NCBI GenBank assembly: GCA_002365595.1
Contig: DFAM01000016.1
Span: 179,873 to 243,872, forward strand
Length of the DNA stretch: 64,000 nucleotides
Direction of reading: 5' to 3'
Origin: Acinetobacter sp. UBA3106
GTDB lineage: Bacteria; Pseudomonadota; Gammaproteobacteria; Pseudomonadales; Moraxellaceae
The notes below the pieces were generated by a model. It did not search any database. It had not been told where the DNA came from and was given only the letters and a program-made list of their open reading frames with translations. Of this stretch, positions 16,659-26,217 are shown one piece after another (the first letter of the stretch is position 1; the number at the start of each line of letters is the position of its first letter). Position numbers and translations under genes: made by a program.

Positions 16659-18371
16659 ATGGAACACATCGAACGTGAATCGATGGAGTTTGACGTCGTA
16701 ATCGTAGGCGCAGGCCCGGCGGGTCTGTCTGCGGCGATTAAAATCCGTCAGCTTGCAATTGAAAACAACCTGAATGATCTGTCCGTTTGTGTGGTGGAAA
16801 AAGGCTCTGAAGTCGGTGCGCATATCCTCTCTGGTGCGGTGCTTGAACCGCGTGCCATGAATGAATTGTTCCCGGACTGGAAAGAACAAGGCGCACCTTT
16901 AAATGTCCCAGTAACTGAAGACAAAACCTATTTCTTGCTGTCGGATGAAAAATCACAGGAAGCTCCGCACTGGATGGTGCCAAAAACCATGCATAACGAT
17001 GGCAACTATGTCATTTCCTTAGGCAACGTAGTGCGCTGGTTGGGCCAAAAAGCCGAAGAGCTGGAAGTGTCGATCTTCCCGGGCTTTGCGGCTTCTGAAA
17101 TTCTGTACCATGCTGATGGTTCAGTCAAAGGCATTCAAACCGGTGACATGGGTATCGGTAAGGATGGCGAACCGACGCATAACTTTACCCCGGGTTATGA
17201 ACTGCATGCCAAATACACGATTTTTGCTGAAGGCTGTCGTGGTCATTTAGGCAAGCGCCTGATTGCCAAATACAACCTGGACAAAGATGCCGATCCGCAG
17301 CATTACGGGATCGGGATTAAAGAGCTGTGGGAAATCGATCCGGCTAAACATAAACCAGGTCTGGTGATGCATGGGGCTGGCTGGCCTTTATCTGAAACAG
17401 GTTCTTCAGGTGGCTGGTGGCTCTACCATGCAGAAAATAACCAGGTCACTTTGGGCATGATCGTCGATCTGTCCTACACCAACCCGCATATGTATCCATT
17501 CATGGAAATGCAGCGCTGGAAAACCCATCCTTTAATCAAGCAGTATCTAGAAGGCGGCAAGCGGATTTCTTATGGCGCGCGTGCCGTGACCAAAGGTGGT
17601 TTTAACTCGCTACCAAAATTCACCTTCCCGGGTGGCTCACTGATTGGGGATGATGCCGGCTTCCTGAACTTTGCCAAAATCAAAGGCTCACATACCGCGA
17701 TGAAATCCGGCATGCTCTGCGGTGAAGCGGTATTTGAGGCGATTGCTGCCGGTGTCGCAAAAGGTGGTGACTTGGCGGTTGCGCGTGTGGTAGAAGGCGA
17801 AGACTTCTTTGCCAAAGAATTGACCGCTTACACTGACAAATTCAACAACAGCTGGCTAAAAGAAGAGCTGTATAACTCACGTAATTTTGGTCCGGCCATG
17901 CACAAATTCGGTCAATGGATCGGCGGTGCGTTTAACTTCATCGACCAGAACGTGTTTAAAGTGCCATTCACTTTACATGACCTGGTGACGGATTTTGGTG
18001 CCTTGAAAACCGTGGATGCGGTGAACTTCAAGCCGAACTATCCAAAACCGGATGGCAAGCTGACCTTTGACCGTCTGTCTTCGGTGTTTGTATCGAATAC
18101 CGTGCATGAAGAAAACCAGCCGGCACATTTGAAACTGACCGATGCTTCGATTCCAGTGAATGTGAACCTGCCGAAATGGGATGAGCCTGCACAGCGTTAC
18201 TGCCCGGCCGGAGTGTATGAAATCATGGAAAATAATGACGGTTCTAAGCGTTTCCAGATCAATGCAGCCAACTGTGTGCACTGCAAGACCTGTGACATCA
18301 AGGATCCGTCTCAAAACATCACCTGGGTAACGCCGGAAGGCGGTGGTGGTCCAAACTATCCGAACATGTAA
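16659..18371 (+). CDS. Electron transfer flavoprotein-ubiquinone oxidoreductase
   Basis: The 570-residue enzyme passes electrons from ETF (fatty acid and amino acid oxidation) to ubiquinone at the inner membrane. The FAD motif VVIVGAGPAGLSAA is at about 11-24, the middle holds AEGCRGHLGKRL, and the C-terminus has the 4Fe-4S ferredoxin-like cysteines (C-P-A-G-V-Y and CVHCKTCDIKDPSQNI). ATGAGGAG upstream of the ATG provides a good ribosome site. A strong terminator follows, so it is monocistronic. Confidence 0.95.
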   Translation: MEHIERESMEFDVVIVGAGPAGLSAAIKIRQLAIENNLNDLSVCVVEKGSEVGAHILSGAVLEPRAMNELFPDWKEQGAPLNVPVTEDKTYFLLSDEKSQEAPHWMVPKTMHNDGNYVISLGNVVRWLGQKAEELEVSIFPGFAASEILYHADGSVKGIQTGDMGIGKDGEPTHNFTPGYELHAKYTIFAEGCRGHLGKRLIAKYNLDKDADPQHYGIGIKELWEIDPAKHKPGLVMHGAGWPLSETGSSGGWWLYHAENNQVTLGMIVDLSYTNPHMYPFMEMQRWKTHPLIKQYLEGGKRISYGARAVTKGGFNSLPKFTFPGGSLIGDDAGFLNFAKIKGSHTAMKSGMLCGEAVFEAIAAGVAKGGDLAVARVVEGEDFFAKELTAYTDKFNNSWLKEELYNSRNFGPAMHKFGQWIGGAFNFIDQNVFKVPFTLHDLVTDFGALKTVDAVNFKPNYPKPDGKLTFDRLSSVFVSNTVHEENQPAHLKLTDASIPVNVNLPKWDEPAQRYCPAGVYEIMENNDGSKRFQINAANCVHCKTCDIKDPSQNITWVTPEGGGGPNYPNM

Positions 18372-18391
18372 TTAGCATCCGAATATGCAAT

Positions 18392-18421
18392 AAAAAATCC
18401 CCTCACTAGAGGGGATTTTTT
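18392..18421 (+). terminator. Rho-independent terminator after the ETF oxidoreductase
   Basis: AAAAAATCCCCT and AGGGGATTTTTT form a near-perfect stem with a short loop and flanking A and T tracts, 20 bases after the stop. It could also terminate the convergent TusA-like gene. Confidence 0.85.
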
Positions 18422-18456
18422 ATTGGGTTTTAGAAAGAAAGTTAGTTTAAATCTTG

Positions 18457-18714
18457 CTAGCCCTTTTTCACCAAATAATGAAATTCTTTATTACCATTTT
18501 CATCCAGTCGTTCTTCCTGCAACAACAACTCATGCCCCAAATGCATACAAAATTTTGGAATATCCCAAGAGGTTGAATTATCTGTGGCAAAGACTTCAAC
18601 GACATCTCCAGACTTAGATTTACGAATCGCCTGATGTAACATCATTACCGGTTCAGGGCAACGTAATCCACGGGTATTTAATTGAATGCTGGGAGTGACA
18701 GAGGGTTCAGACAT
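18457..18714 (-). CDS. TusA family sulfurtransferase-like protein
   Basis: The 85-residue protein has the TusA/SirA core: LNTRGLRCPEPVMMLHQAIR with the conserved Cys in the C-P-x-P motif, followed by a beta strand and helix with the DNSTSWDIPKFC segment. In E. coli, TusA relays sulfur for tRNA thiolation. ATG 18714 (MSEPSVTP) is favoured over an upstream start nine codons earlier. It is convergent with the ETF oxidoreductase. Confidence 0.85.
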   Translation of the reverse strand: MSEPSVTPSIQLNTRGLRCPEPVMMLHQAIRKSKSGDVVEVFATDNSTSWDIPKFCMHLGHELLLQEERLDENGNKEFHYLVKKG

Positions 18715-18914
18715 CAGAAAACTCAGGTTTAAAATCTGCAATTATTTTAGCATAAACATAAAGACCCGGTGATATGTAACAAAATTAAGGAGATAGCCTT
18801 TTTTTTTGACTCAATTACCCATAATTTAGACCAATATTAGCGATAGACAACTGTATTTTCTACGGTATGATGAAAATTATGTTTTTTAGATATTAAGAGT
18901 CTTTAGGAAAGATC

Positions 18915-19754
18915 ATGCACGAGGAATCAGGCCCGTCGTGGGGCATGCGCGGCTTACGCAAATGGTTGGGTACAGCACCCGAAACTCGCGACGAACTGCT
19001 AAAATTAGTACAAGATTCACGTCGTTTTTTAGAACCCGATACCGTGGCCATGCTTGAAGGTGTACTTGACCTGCCTGCCACTAAAATTCGTGAGGTCATG
19101 ACCCCGCGAACGGCCATGATCAGCTTGCAAGAAGACGATCAGCTACTCGATATTCTGCATGTACTGGTTGAATCGGCACATTCACGCTTCCCTGTGTTTT
19201 CATCTGACCAGCCGGATAATGTGGTCGGGATTTTATTGGCCAAAGACCTCTTACCATTCCTGACTGAGCCGACAACCAAAGTGGACATTCGTGCCTTAAT
19301 GCGCCAACCACTGTTTGTGCCAGAAAGTGCACGTTCTGACCAAGTGATGCGGATGCTGAAAAATACTCAAACCCACATTGCAGTGGTGATTGATGAATAC
19401 GGCACCACTTCGGGTCTAGTGACACTGGAAGACATTCTAGAAGAGATTGTCGGTGAAATTGAAGATGAGCATGACAAGGTCGATGAAGAAGCCCAGTATA
19501 TTATTCCGGACAATGATCCGCATACGCCGAATACCTGGCTAGTTCAAGCACTTACACCAATTGAACATTTTAACAATGTTTTAGATGCTGAATTTTCTGA
19601 TGATGAAGTAGAAACTGTCGGCGGTTTATTGCTTCAAGAAATTGGTTTAGTCAGCGATTTACAAGGTCAAGTCATTGAACTTGAGAATTGGGAATTCACC
19701 ATTTTAGAAGCAGATGCCCGTACTATTCATCTGATTCGAGCTGTCCGTAAATGA
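18915..19754 (+). CDS. corC: CorC/HlyC-family protein with CBS domain pair
   Basis: The 279-residue protein has a CBS pair (about 60-185: MTPRTAMISL ... HIAVVIDEYGTTSGLVTLEDILEEIVG) and a C-terminal CorC_HlyC transporter-associated domain (about 200-279). No membrane helices are present, as in YbeX/CorC. It has been linked to magnesium/cobalt efflux and ribosome function. AGGAAAG precedes the ATG. It overlaps lnt by four bases (ATGA), the conserved arrangement. Confidence 0.92.
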   Translation: MHEESGPSWGMRGLRKWLGTAPETRDELLKLVQDSRRFLEPDTVAMLEGVLDLPATKIREVMTPRTAMISLQEDDQLLDILHVLVESAHSRFPVFSSDQPDNVVGILLAKDLLPFLTEPTTKVDIRALMRQPLFVPESARSDQVMRMLKNTQTHIAVVIDEYGTTSGLVTLEDILEEIVGEIEDEHDKVDEEAQYIIPDNDPHTPNTWLVQALTPIEHFNNVLDAEFSDDEVETVGGLLLQEIGLVSDLQGQVIELENWEFTILEADARTIHLIRAVRK

Positions 19755-21310
19755 GAACTTACTTTGATAAGCTGTTAAATTCATCTCAACAACACAAGCA
19801 GCTCCCTTTTATTTATCCCTTTTTAATTTCGCTTTTTTCAGGTGCTGTGTTCAGTTTTGCACTGGCGCCTTATTATTACTGGTGGCTGGCCCTGCTGTCT
19901 CCAGCCTTACTCTACGCGTCATTGCGTAAACGCTCTGCGCCACAAGCCTTTTTCATTGGCTGGGCTTATGGTTTTGGCTTGTGGTTTGTCGGTGCCTTCT
20001 GGTTATATACCTCAATCCATGTCTATGGTGATACCAGTGCTTTCTTAAGTGTACTGATGATTGCCTTTATGGCCTTGGTCATGGGTTTATTTACCGCATT
20101 GCAAACCTGGATCTACCGTCGCTTTTTCTCGGAAACACCGCTAACTTTTGCCCCATTATGGGTATTTTTTGAATGGGCAAAGACCTGGGTATTTACCGGT
20201 TTTCCATGGTTATTTGTCGGTTATGCCTTTACCGAGCGTTTTCTGGATGGCTATGCGCCCTTATTCGGAATTTTCGGTGTTTCGTTTGTGGTCATTATAC
20301 TGGCCTGCGCACTGGTCGAAATTCTAAATAAACGCCTGTTCTGGGTCATTCCTTCAGCCATTTTACTGCTGGGTGCCTGGGGAGCTTCTTATCTTCAATT
20401 TGTTGAAGAAAAAGATGAGAAACCACTTTCCGTTTCCCTGATTCAAGGCAATATTCCGCAAGACCTGAAATGGCTGACTGAATATCAGGTCAAGACCTTG
20501 ATGATCTATGCCAACTTAAGCCGGACTGAATGGGGACGTGATCTGATCGTTTGGCCGGAATCTTCCATTCCCATGTTCCAGACTGATATAGAACCCTTTT
20601 TAGATGCCATGAAAGTTCAGGCCAATAAAACGGGAACTGCCTGGGTCTCCGGTATTCCTTATTGGGATTTGAAAGAATCAAAAACTGAACAACGCCCGAT
20701 GTACTACAACAGTATTATGGCTTCGGGTGATGAATCTGAAGGCTTGTATAAAAAGCAGCGTTTAGTGCCGTTTGGTGAATACGTTCCTTTATCGGGCTGG
20801 CTGAGCTGGGTACTGCCTGCTTTACAGAATGACCCTTCTATGAGCGGTTTTTCTCGTGGAGCACGTGACCAGAAACCACTCGATATTAAAAACCATGCGC
20901 TGGGTGCTGCGATCTGTTATGAAGTGGCTTATCCCAACCTGACCCGTCGCAACGCCAGCCAAAGCGATTACCTGGTCACCGTTTCCAATGATGCCTGGTT
21001 TACCGGAACGGCAGGACCTTGGCAACATTTACAAATGGTGCAAATGCGCGCTAAAGAAAATGGACGCTGGTTTATTCGTGCTACCAATACTGGTGTAACA
21101 GCCTTTATTGATCACAACGGGCATATTGTGAAACAGGCACCGACTGATCAAACAGCGATTCTTCGTGGTGAATTGCCTGCGATGCAGGGCGAAACCTTGT
21201 ATATGCGTCTGAGTGACTGGCCTATTCTGGGTTTCTCATTGTTATTGTTAATTCTAGGTTGGATTTACCGTCCACGTCAGGTGGATATCTCGTTTAAATC
21301 ACGGCGTTAG
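19751..21310 (+). CDS. lnt: Apolipoprotein N-acyltransferase
   Basis: The 519-residue inner-membrane enzyme adds the third acyl chain to lipoproteins. About six N-terminal helices are followed by a periplasmic nitrilase domain. The triad is visible as Glu in VWPESSIP, Lys in LYKKQRLVPFGEY and Cys in AAICYEVAYP, and a last helix closes the C-terminus. It overlaps corC and is cotranscribed with it. It would process the many lipoproteins in this window. Confidence 0.95.
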   Translation: MRTYFDKLLNSSQQHKQLPFIYPFLISLFSGAVFSFALAPYYYWWLALLSPALLYASLRKRSAPQAFFIGWAYGFGLWFVGAFWLYTSIHVYGDTSAFLSVLMIAFMALVMGLFTALQTWIYRRFFSETPLTFAPLWVFFEWAKTWVFTGFPWLFVGYAFTERFLDGYAPLFGIFGVSFVVIILACALVEILNKRLFWVIPSAILLLGAWGASYLQFVEEKDEKPLSVSLIQGNIPQDLKWLTEYQVKTLMIYANLSRTEWGRDLIVWPESSIPMFQTDIEPFLDAMKVQANKTGTAWVSGIPYWDLKESKTEQRPMYYNSIMASGDESEGLYKKQRLVPFGEYVPLSGWLSWVLPALQNDPSMSGFSRGARDQKPLDIKNHALGAAICYEVAYPNLTRRNASQSDYLVTVSNDAWFTGTAGPWQHLQMVQMRAKENGRWFIRATNTGVTAFIDHNGHIVKQAPTDQTAILRGELPAMQGETLYMRLSDWPILGFSLLLLILGWIYRPRQVDISFKSRR

Positions 21311-21420
21311 CTTTAAGTGTTCCCTCTCCTCTTAGGAGAGGGCTAGGGAGAGGTAAATTATTTATGATTAATCGCCCTCATCCTCTTGCGGAATATATTC
21401 TTTATCCCAGAGAGAGAAAG
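21311..21420. repeat. REP-like GC-rich intergenic fragment
   Basis: The word CCCTCTCCT followed by AGGAGAGGG forms a hairpin (about 21324-21344), then CTAGGGAGAGG, and about 35 bases on CGCCCTCATCCTC gives a partial mirror. Such CCTCTCC-hairpin elements are common between genes in gammaproteobacteria. This copy looks incomplete. Confidence 0.45.
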
Positions 21421-21433
21421 AATAAAAAGGCAC

Positions 21434-21463
21434 TAAAAACCGAGGTCAATGCCTCGGTTTTTT
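21434..21463. terminator. Bidirectional terminator
   Basis: AAAAACCGAGG and CCTCGGTTTTTT form an 11-bp stem with A and T tracts on either side, between convergent lnt and the membrane protein gene at 21476. Confidence 0.8.
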
Positions 21464-21475
21464 ATCGAACTTAAT

Positions 21476-21811
21476 TTATAGCTGAGTCACCAAATACGAC
21501 ATCATGCCAGTTAAAAATAGCATGGGAATATAACGATAAATTTTTACAACACTGTGCTCTAAGGCTGAAGCATGTTCTTGTTTTAAGTTTAATACAGTGG
21601 CTTTTAATGCAGACCAGAAACACAAAACGAATAATGCGCTCAATACACTAATTGCAAAAAAGCCTACCATGATCTGGCTGCTTCCTTCCGTTGCATTCCA
21701 TAAAGTGAAAATGCCCTGACTGATCGGAAGCAAACTTAAAATTAAAAGAACAGACTTGAGCATTGCCCAGTGAAATTGATTAATTTCATCCGATATGATT
21801 AATGCTTTCAT
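21476..21811 (-). CDS. Small integral membrane protein
   Basis: The 111-residue protein has three predicted helices: about 15-38 (AMLKSVLLILSLLPIS), 48-72 and 92-110. A basic/acidic loop with KQEHASALEHSVVK lies between the last two. GGGGAGAATGGA just before ATG 21811 decides the start over an upstream in-frame ATG at 21856. No family is recognised. Confidence 0.7.
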   Translation of the reverse strand: MKALIISDEINQFHWAMLKSVLLILSLLPISQGIFTLWNATEGSSQIMVGFFAISVLSALFVLCFWSALKATVLNLKQEHASALEHSVVKIYRYIPMLFLTGMMSYLVTQL

Positions 21812-22015
21812 TCCATTCTCCCCGGCAAAATTGTTGCCATTTAGAACATTATGCAAGCTTTTGAATAAATAGAAAGTCTAATTCAATCCCCATTTAAGTA
21901 TTATTGTAACTATCAAATATGGGAATAATTCTTATTATAACTCTCAAACAACGACTATTATACTAAATTATTAAAATTCAATAACTTAAAATATATTTTA
22001 TAATTAAGATTTATT

Positions 22016-22058
22016 ATCACTTCACTTAGTATTGATCCATTAGATTAAGTGAAGTGAT
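22016..22058. promoter_or_regulatory. Perfect 13-bp inverted repeat
   Basis: ATCACTTCACTTA (22016-22028) and TAAGTGAAGTGAT (22046-22058) pair perfectly across a 17-base loop, between the membrane protein gene (start 21811) and the 3' end of gspG. There is no T tract, so it may be an operator or an mRNA-end structure rather than a classic terminator. Confidence 0.45.
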
Positions 22059-22094
22059 ATATTCTATTAACTCAAAATAAATAATGATTTTGAA

Positions 22095-22532
22095 TTAAGG
22101 TTGATAATAAATATCGGCATCTGTTCCTTCACCGCCTTCTTTGCCATCAGCACCAAAAGAATATAAATCGAATGCACGGCCTTCCGCACCGGGAATCACA
22201 TATTGAATATCATTATCCCAACTGTCTTTTGGATAGCCACCTTTGACATAACCACCCGGCATCCAGTTTTTAGCCGAAGCCGGCTGATTCACAAGTGCAT
22301 CTAAACCGCCATCCTGCATAGAAGGATATTTACCATTATCCAGTTTATATTGGTCTAAAGCACCTGCTACCCCTTTTAAGGTAATGGCAGAAGTATCCAC
22401 CTTGGCTTTTTCACCACGCCCCATCACATTAGGAACAATCAGCGCCGCCAATACGCCTAAAATTACAATCACCACCATCACTTCAATGAGGGTAAAGCCA
22501 GACTGCTTCACTTGATATCGTTTCCCTTGCAT
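22095..22532 (-). CDS. gspG: Type II secretion system major pseudopilin GspG
   Basis: The 145-residue protein has the prepilin signature KQSG-FTLIEVMVVIVILGVL, with cleavage after Gly and conserved Glu at mature position 5, followed by the GspG C-terminal fold (DQYKLDNGKYPS, SWDNDIQY, calcium-loop-like DGKEGGEGTDADIYY). It builds the T2SS pseudopilus. ATG 22532 is chosen over 22553. It follows gspF by 45 bases on the same strand. Confidence 0.93.
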   Translation of the reverse strand: MQGKRYQVKQSGFTLIEVMVVIVILGVLAALIVPNVMGRGEKAKVDTSAITLKGVAGALDQYKLDNGKYPSMQDGGLDALVNQPASAKNWMPGGYVKGGYPKDSWDNDIQYVIPGAEGRAFDLYSFGADGKEGGEGTDADIYYQP

Positions 22533-22577
22533 CTCACTCTCTCGCACAATCATTATCTTTATAAAATGTAAAATCAG

Positions 22578-23783
22578 TTAAATCATATTGTTCATATTCA
22601 CAATCGGCAACATCACCGCGATCACAATCACTAAAACGATACTTGCCATTAACACCAACATTAACGGTTCAAGTAGTGCAAGAAGTGTTGAAATCAGGGT
22701 TGTGACTTCCCGATCCTGCATGGTCGAGGCACGCTCCAGCATTCGATCCAGCTCACCTGAGGTTTCACCACTTTTGATCATTTGTACCATCATCGGTGGG
22801 AAATAACCACTGCGCTCCAGTTGCGTTGCCAGATTGCCACCTTCGGTGACTTTCTCCGCTGCCAGATTGACCGAATCACGGATCACCCAGTTATTGCTCA
22901 CTGCAGCGCCAATTTTAAGGGCATCCACCAAAGGCACACCGGATTGGGTCAAAATCGACAAGGTACTGGCAAAACGTGCTGCATTTATACCACGCGATAA
23001 TTTACCAAATAATGGCAATTTGAGGGTTAAACGGTCAAAAGCATAATGCCCGGCAGATGTTCTTAAAAAACGCGCCAAAGCAATAAAACCAAGCACACTT
23101 GCCACCAGCAAAAATGGCCAGGCCACCCGGATAAAATCGCTGGCTTTCATTAGTGCCACCGTAATCCATGGTAAGGCACCCTTACTTTGATCAAACGTCT
23201 TTACAATATCGGGAACCACATAGGTCATCAGCCCCATCACAATCGCAAAGGACATCAGCATGAGAATAATCGGATAAATCATCGCACCCTGCACTTTTTT
23301 CTGCATGGCAAAGCGGTTTTCAGTGTAATCTGCCAACTGATCCAGAATTAAATCCAGATGTCCCGAACGTTCACCTGCGGCAATGGTGGCAATATATAAG
23401 TCAGGTAAACGTCCGGCTTGCTGCAAGGCATTGGCCAGAGAATGTCCTTCCATGACTTTGGAGCGCACCGACATCAGCAAATTCTGTACATGAGCTTTTT
23501 CACTTTGCTTGCCTACAGCACGCAGCGCCTCCTCTAAAGGAATGGCAGCTGCCACCAGCACTGAAAGTTGACGAGTAAATAGTGCCAAATCATAGGCGGT
23601 GATTTTTTTCTGAAACCAGCCTGCTGAGTGATGTTTATCTTTTTGCTCAACCGGATCAACCGTCACTGGAATCAGCTCTTTGTCTCTGAGCTGTTGACGG
23701 ATTTGACGTGCAGAATCACCCTCTAGCACGCCTTTTTGCTGCTTCCCTGAAGCATCAATGGCAGTAAATTGGTATGCAGGCAT
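22578..23783 (-). CDS. gspF: Type II secretion system inner-membrane platform protein GspF
   Basis: The 401-residue protein starts with the typical MPAYQFTAIDASGK and has two T2SSF domains (about 70-190 and 270-395), each with a G-E-x-S/T-G motif (AGERSGHLD, KSGETSGELD), and three membrane helices. It anchors the GspE ATPase. It forms a unit with gspG only; no gspC, D, E or H genes are adjacent, in line with the scattered T2SS loci of Acinetobacter. It is divergent from priA. Confidence 0.93.
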   Translation of the reverse strand: MPAYQFTAIDASGKQQKGVLEGDSARQIRQQLRDKELIPVTVDPVEQKDKHHSAGWFQKKITAYDLALFTRQLSVLVAAAIPLEEALRAVGKQSEKAHVQNLLMSVRSKVMEGHSLANALQQAGRLPDLYIATIAAGERSGHLDLILDQLADYTENRFAMQKKVQGAMIYPIILMLMSFAIVMGLMTYVVPDIVKTFDQSKGALPWITVALMKASDFIRVAWPFLLVASVLGFIALARFLRTSAGHYAFDRLTLKLPLFGKLSRGINAARFASTLSILTQSGVPLVDALKIGAAVSNNWVIRDSVNLAAEKVTEGGNLATQLERSGYFPPMMVQMIKSGETSGELDRMLERASTMQDREVTTLISTLLALLEPLMLVLMASIVLVIVIAVMLPIVNMNNMI

Positions 23784-23935
23784 TGTGATGCTCTAATTTT
23801 CTAAAATTTCCTTCAGCGCTGTTGCGTCTGACCACCAAAATCATTCATATTCTGAGATATAAATGATTTGTTCACTCTAACATAACTCGATCTTGAGCAC
23901 GACGAAATTTGATCAGGACCTTTTGACCCTTATTT

Positions 23936-26158
23936 ATGCCAAATACACCATCGACGCCAACTGACATTTATCGTATTCGTGTTGCTGTACCTGTACATAT
24001 CTATGACTGTTTCGATTACACCGTAACAGCTGAACAATATCAGCAAGCTGAAGTCGGAGCACGTGTTGCCGTGTCATTCGGACGGCAAAATCTGGTCGGG
24101 ATTATTGTTGAAAAATTACCAGCAGATACTCCGATTGATCCACATTTTAAGCTCAAAGCCATTACCGAGTTGCTGGACGACCAAGCGCTTTTAGATCAAA
24201 AAACCTTAAACTTGCTCACCTGGTCAGCACAATATTATCAATTTCCGATTGGAGAAGTTTTTCAAAGTGCCTTGCCCACCTTTCTACGCCAGGGTAAACC
24301 GTATAATTTATTGGCCCGCATGTGGAAAGTTTTGGATTTAGCTGCTGAAGCCAAAGTGACACGTTCCGAAAAACAGCAACAAGCCTATAAAATTCTGAAA
24401 TTACATCCTCAGGGAACCACAGAAAATATTTTAAATCTGGCCGGCATTGAAACGGCGACACTCAGAGCTCTGGAAAAAAAAGCCATTGTGGAGTGTGTGC
24501 TGGAAAATCAGGATTTTAGTCCGCAACCGGTCACACTGGCGCAAATGCCACTCACGGCCAATGAAGATCAAAAGCATGCCATTCAACAGGTATTGAAAGC
24601 ACAGAAAAAATATCAGGCCTTTTTACTCGATGGCCTTACCGGTAGCGGCAAAACTGAAGTCTATTTACAGATCATGCAAGAGGTGCTGAAACAAGGTAAA
24701 CAGGTCTTGGTTTTAGTGCCTGAAATTGGTTTAACACCACAAACCATTAGCCGTTTCCAGTCGCGCTTTCACGGCCATATTGTGCTGCTGCATTCTGGGC
24801 TGAATGACTCTAAACGCTTACAAGCCTGGCAAGCGGCGCAAACCGGTAAAGCCTCGATTATTTTAGGTACCCGTTCTGCCATTTACACCCCGCTGCCTAA
24901 TCTAGGCTTGATTATTCTCGATGAAGAACACGATCTTTCATTTAAACAGCAGGAAGGTTTTCGCTATCACGCCCGTGATGTCGCGATGTATCGGGCTCAT
25001 TTACAAAGCTGTCCGATTATTTTGGGTTCAGCTACCCCGAGTATCGAAAGTTATGCACTGGCAGAATCGGGGAAAATGACCCGTTTAGAGCTGAATCAGC
25101 GGGCTGGTGTAGCACTGATGCCCAAGATTCATCTGATTGATCTGAAAATTGCACAAAAACAGAATGGCATCAGTCAAAGCCTGATTGATGAAATTCAAAA
25201 ACGGCTGGATAAAAAAGAACAAGTATTGGTGTTTTTAAACCGCCGTGGTTATGCTCCGGTGTTGATTTGTGAAAGCTGTGCCTGGCAAGCGAAGTGTCCG
25301 CATTGTGATGCCAATTTTACCGTGCATCGCCAGCCTTATCAGCATTTGCATTGTCACCATTGTGGCAGTATTCATCGTATGCCCGATCATTGTCCGCAGT
25401 GCAAGCATACGGAACTGAAATCCATTGGCCTGGGCACAGCTAAAGTGGAAGAACACTTGCAACAATTATTCCCCAATTTCGATGTGATTCGGGTCGATCG
25501 CGATTCCACCAGCCGGGTCGGGAGCTGGCAAAAAATTTATGACAAAATCCAGAAAAGTGAACCGATTATTTTACTCGGCACGCAAATGCTGGCCAAAGGA
25601 CACCATTTTCCTTATGTCACTTTAGTGGCTATTTTGGATATTGATTCAGGTTTGCTCAGCGTGGATTTTCGTGCTACCGAACGCACGGCGCAACTGATTA
25701 TCCAAGTCGCTGGCCGTGCCGGACGGGGTGAACGCAAAGGTGAAGTGTATTTACAAACCCTGAGACCCGATCATCCCCTACTCAATACCTTAATTGAAAA
25801 AGATTACCGGCATTTTGCTAAGCAAACCTTAACAGAACGTCAATCAGCACTGTTACCGCCTTTTCGCTATGCAGCACTGATTCGCTGTGAATCGAAAAGT
25901 CAGGAACAAAACCAGGAATTTTTACAGCAGCATGCCCAAGCGCTCAGACAGATTTCTGAAAACCTGATTGATATCTGGGGACCGATTCCCGCCCCAATGG
26001 AACGTAAAGCCGGGCGTTATCAGGCGCATATGGTACTGTTATCGCAAGATCGTGCCCGATTACATTTTTATATTCGTGCCTGGTGGCAAAACATGTTGCA
26101 TCAAAAGCCCTCAACCATGAAACTTACACTGGATATAGACCCTCAGGAATTAAGCTAA
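23936..26158 (+). CDS. priA: Primosomal protein N' (replication restart helicase)
   Basis: The 740-residue SF2 helicase restarts stalled forks. A 3'BD-like N-terminal domain precedes Walker A LTGSGKTEVY (about 236-245) and the DEEH box (ILDEEHDL). The zinc cysteines lie in two clusters (CESCAWQAKCPHCDA and CHHCGSIH ... CPQCK). Motif V/VI follows with GTQMLAKGHHFP and QVAGRAGRG. Length matches the family. It reads away from gspF. Confidence 0.96.
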   Translation: MPNTPSTPTDIYRIRVAVPVHIYDCFDYTVTAEQYQQAEVGARVAVSFGRQNLVGIIVEKLPADTPIDPHFKLKAITELLDDQALLDQKTLNLLTWSAQYYQFPIGEVFQSALPTFLRQGKPYNLLARMWKVLDLAAEAKVTRSEKQQQAYKILKLHPQGTTENILNLAGIETATLRALEKKAIVECVLENQDFSPQPVTLAQMPLTANEDQKHAIQQVLKAQKKYQAFLLDGLTGSGKTEVYLQIMQEVLKQGKQVLVLVPEIGLTPQTISRFQSRFHGHIVLLHSGLNDSKRLQAWQAAQTGKASIILGTRSAIYTPLPNLGLIILDEEHDLSFKQQEGFRYHARDVAMYRAHLQSCPIILGSATPSIESYALAESGKMTRLELNQRAGVALMPKIHLIDLKIAQKQNGISQSLIDEIQKRLDKKEQVLVFLNRRGYAPVLICESCAWQAKCPHCDANFTVHRQPYQHLHCHHCGSIHRMPDHCPQCKHTELKSIGLGTAKVEEHLQQLFPNFDVIRVDRDSTSRVGSWQKIYDKIQKSEPIILLGTQMLAKGHHFPYVTLVAILDIDSGLLSVDFRATERTAQLIIQVAGRAGRGERKGEVYLQTLRPDHPLLNTLIEKDYRHFAKQTLTERQSALLPPFRYAALIRCESKSQEQNQEFLQQHAQALRQISENLIDIWGPIPAPMERKAGRYQAHMVLLSQDRARLHFYIRAWWQNMLHQKPSTMKLTLDIDPQELS

Positions 26159-26217
26159 GCCAAAGTTCATGCTTTGCTCAATTTTTTTGAAATGAGAATA
26201 AATTCTAGGACGGATCG

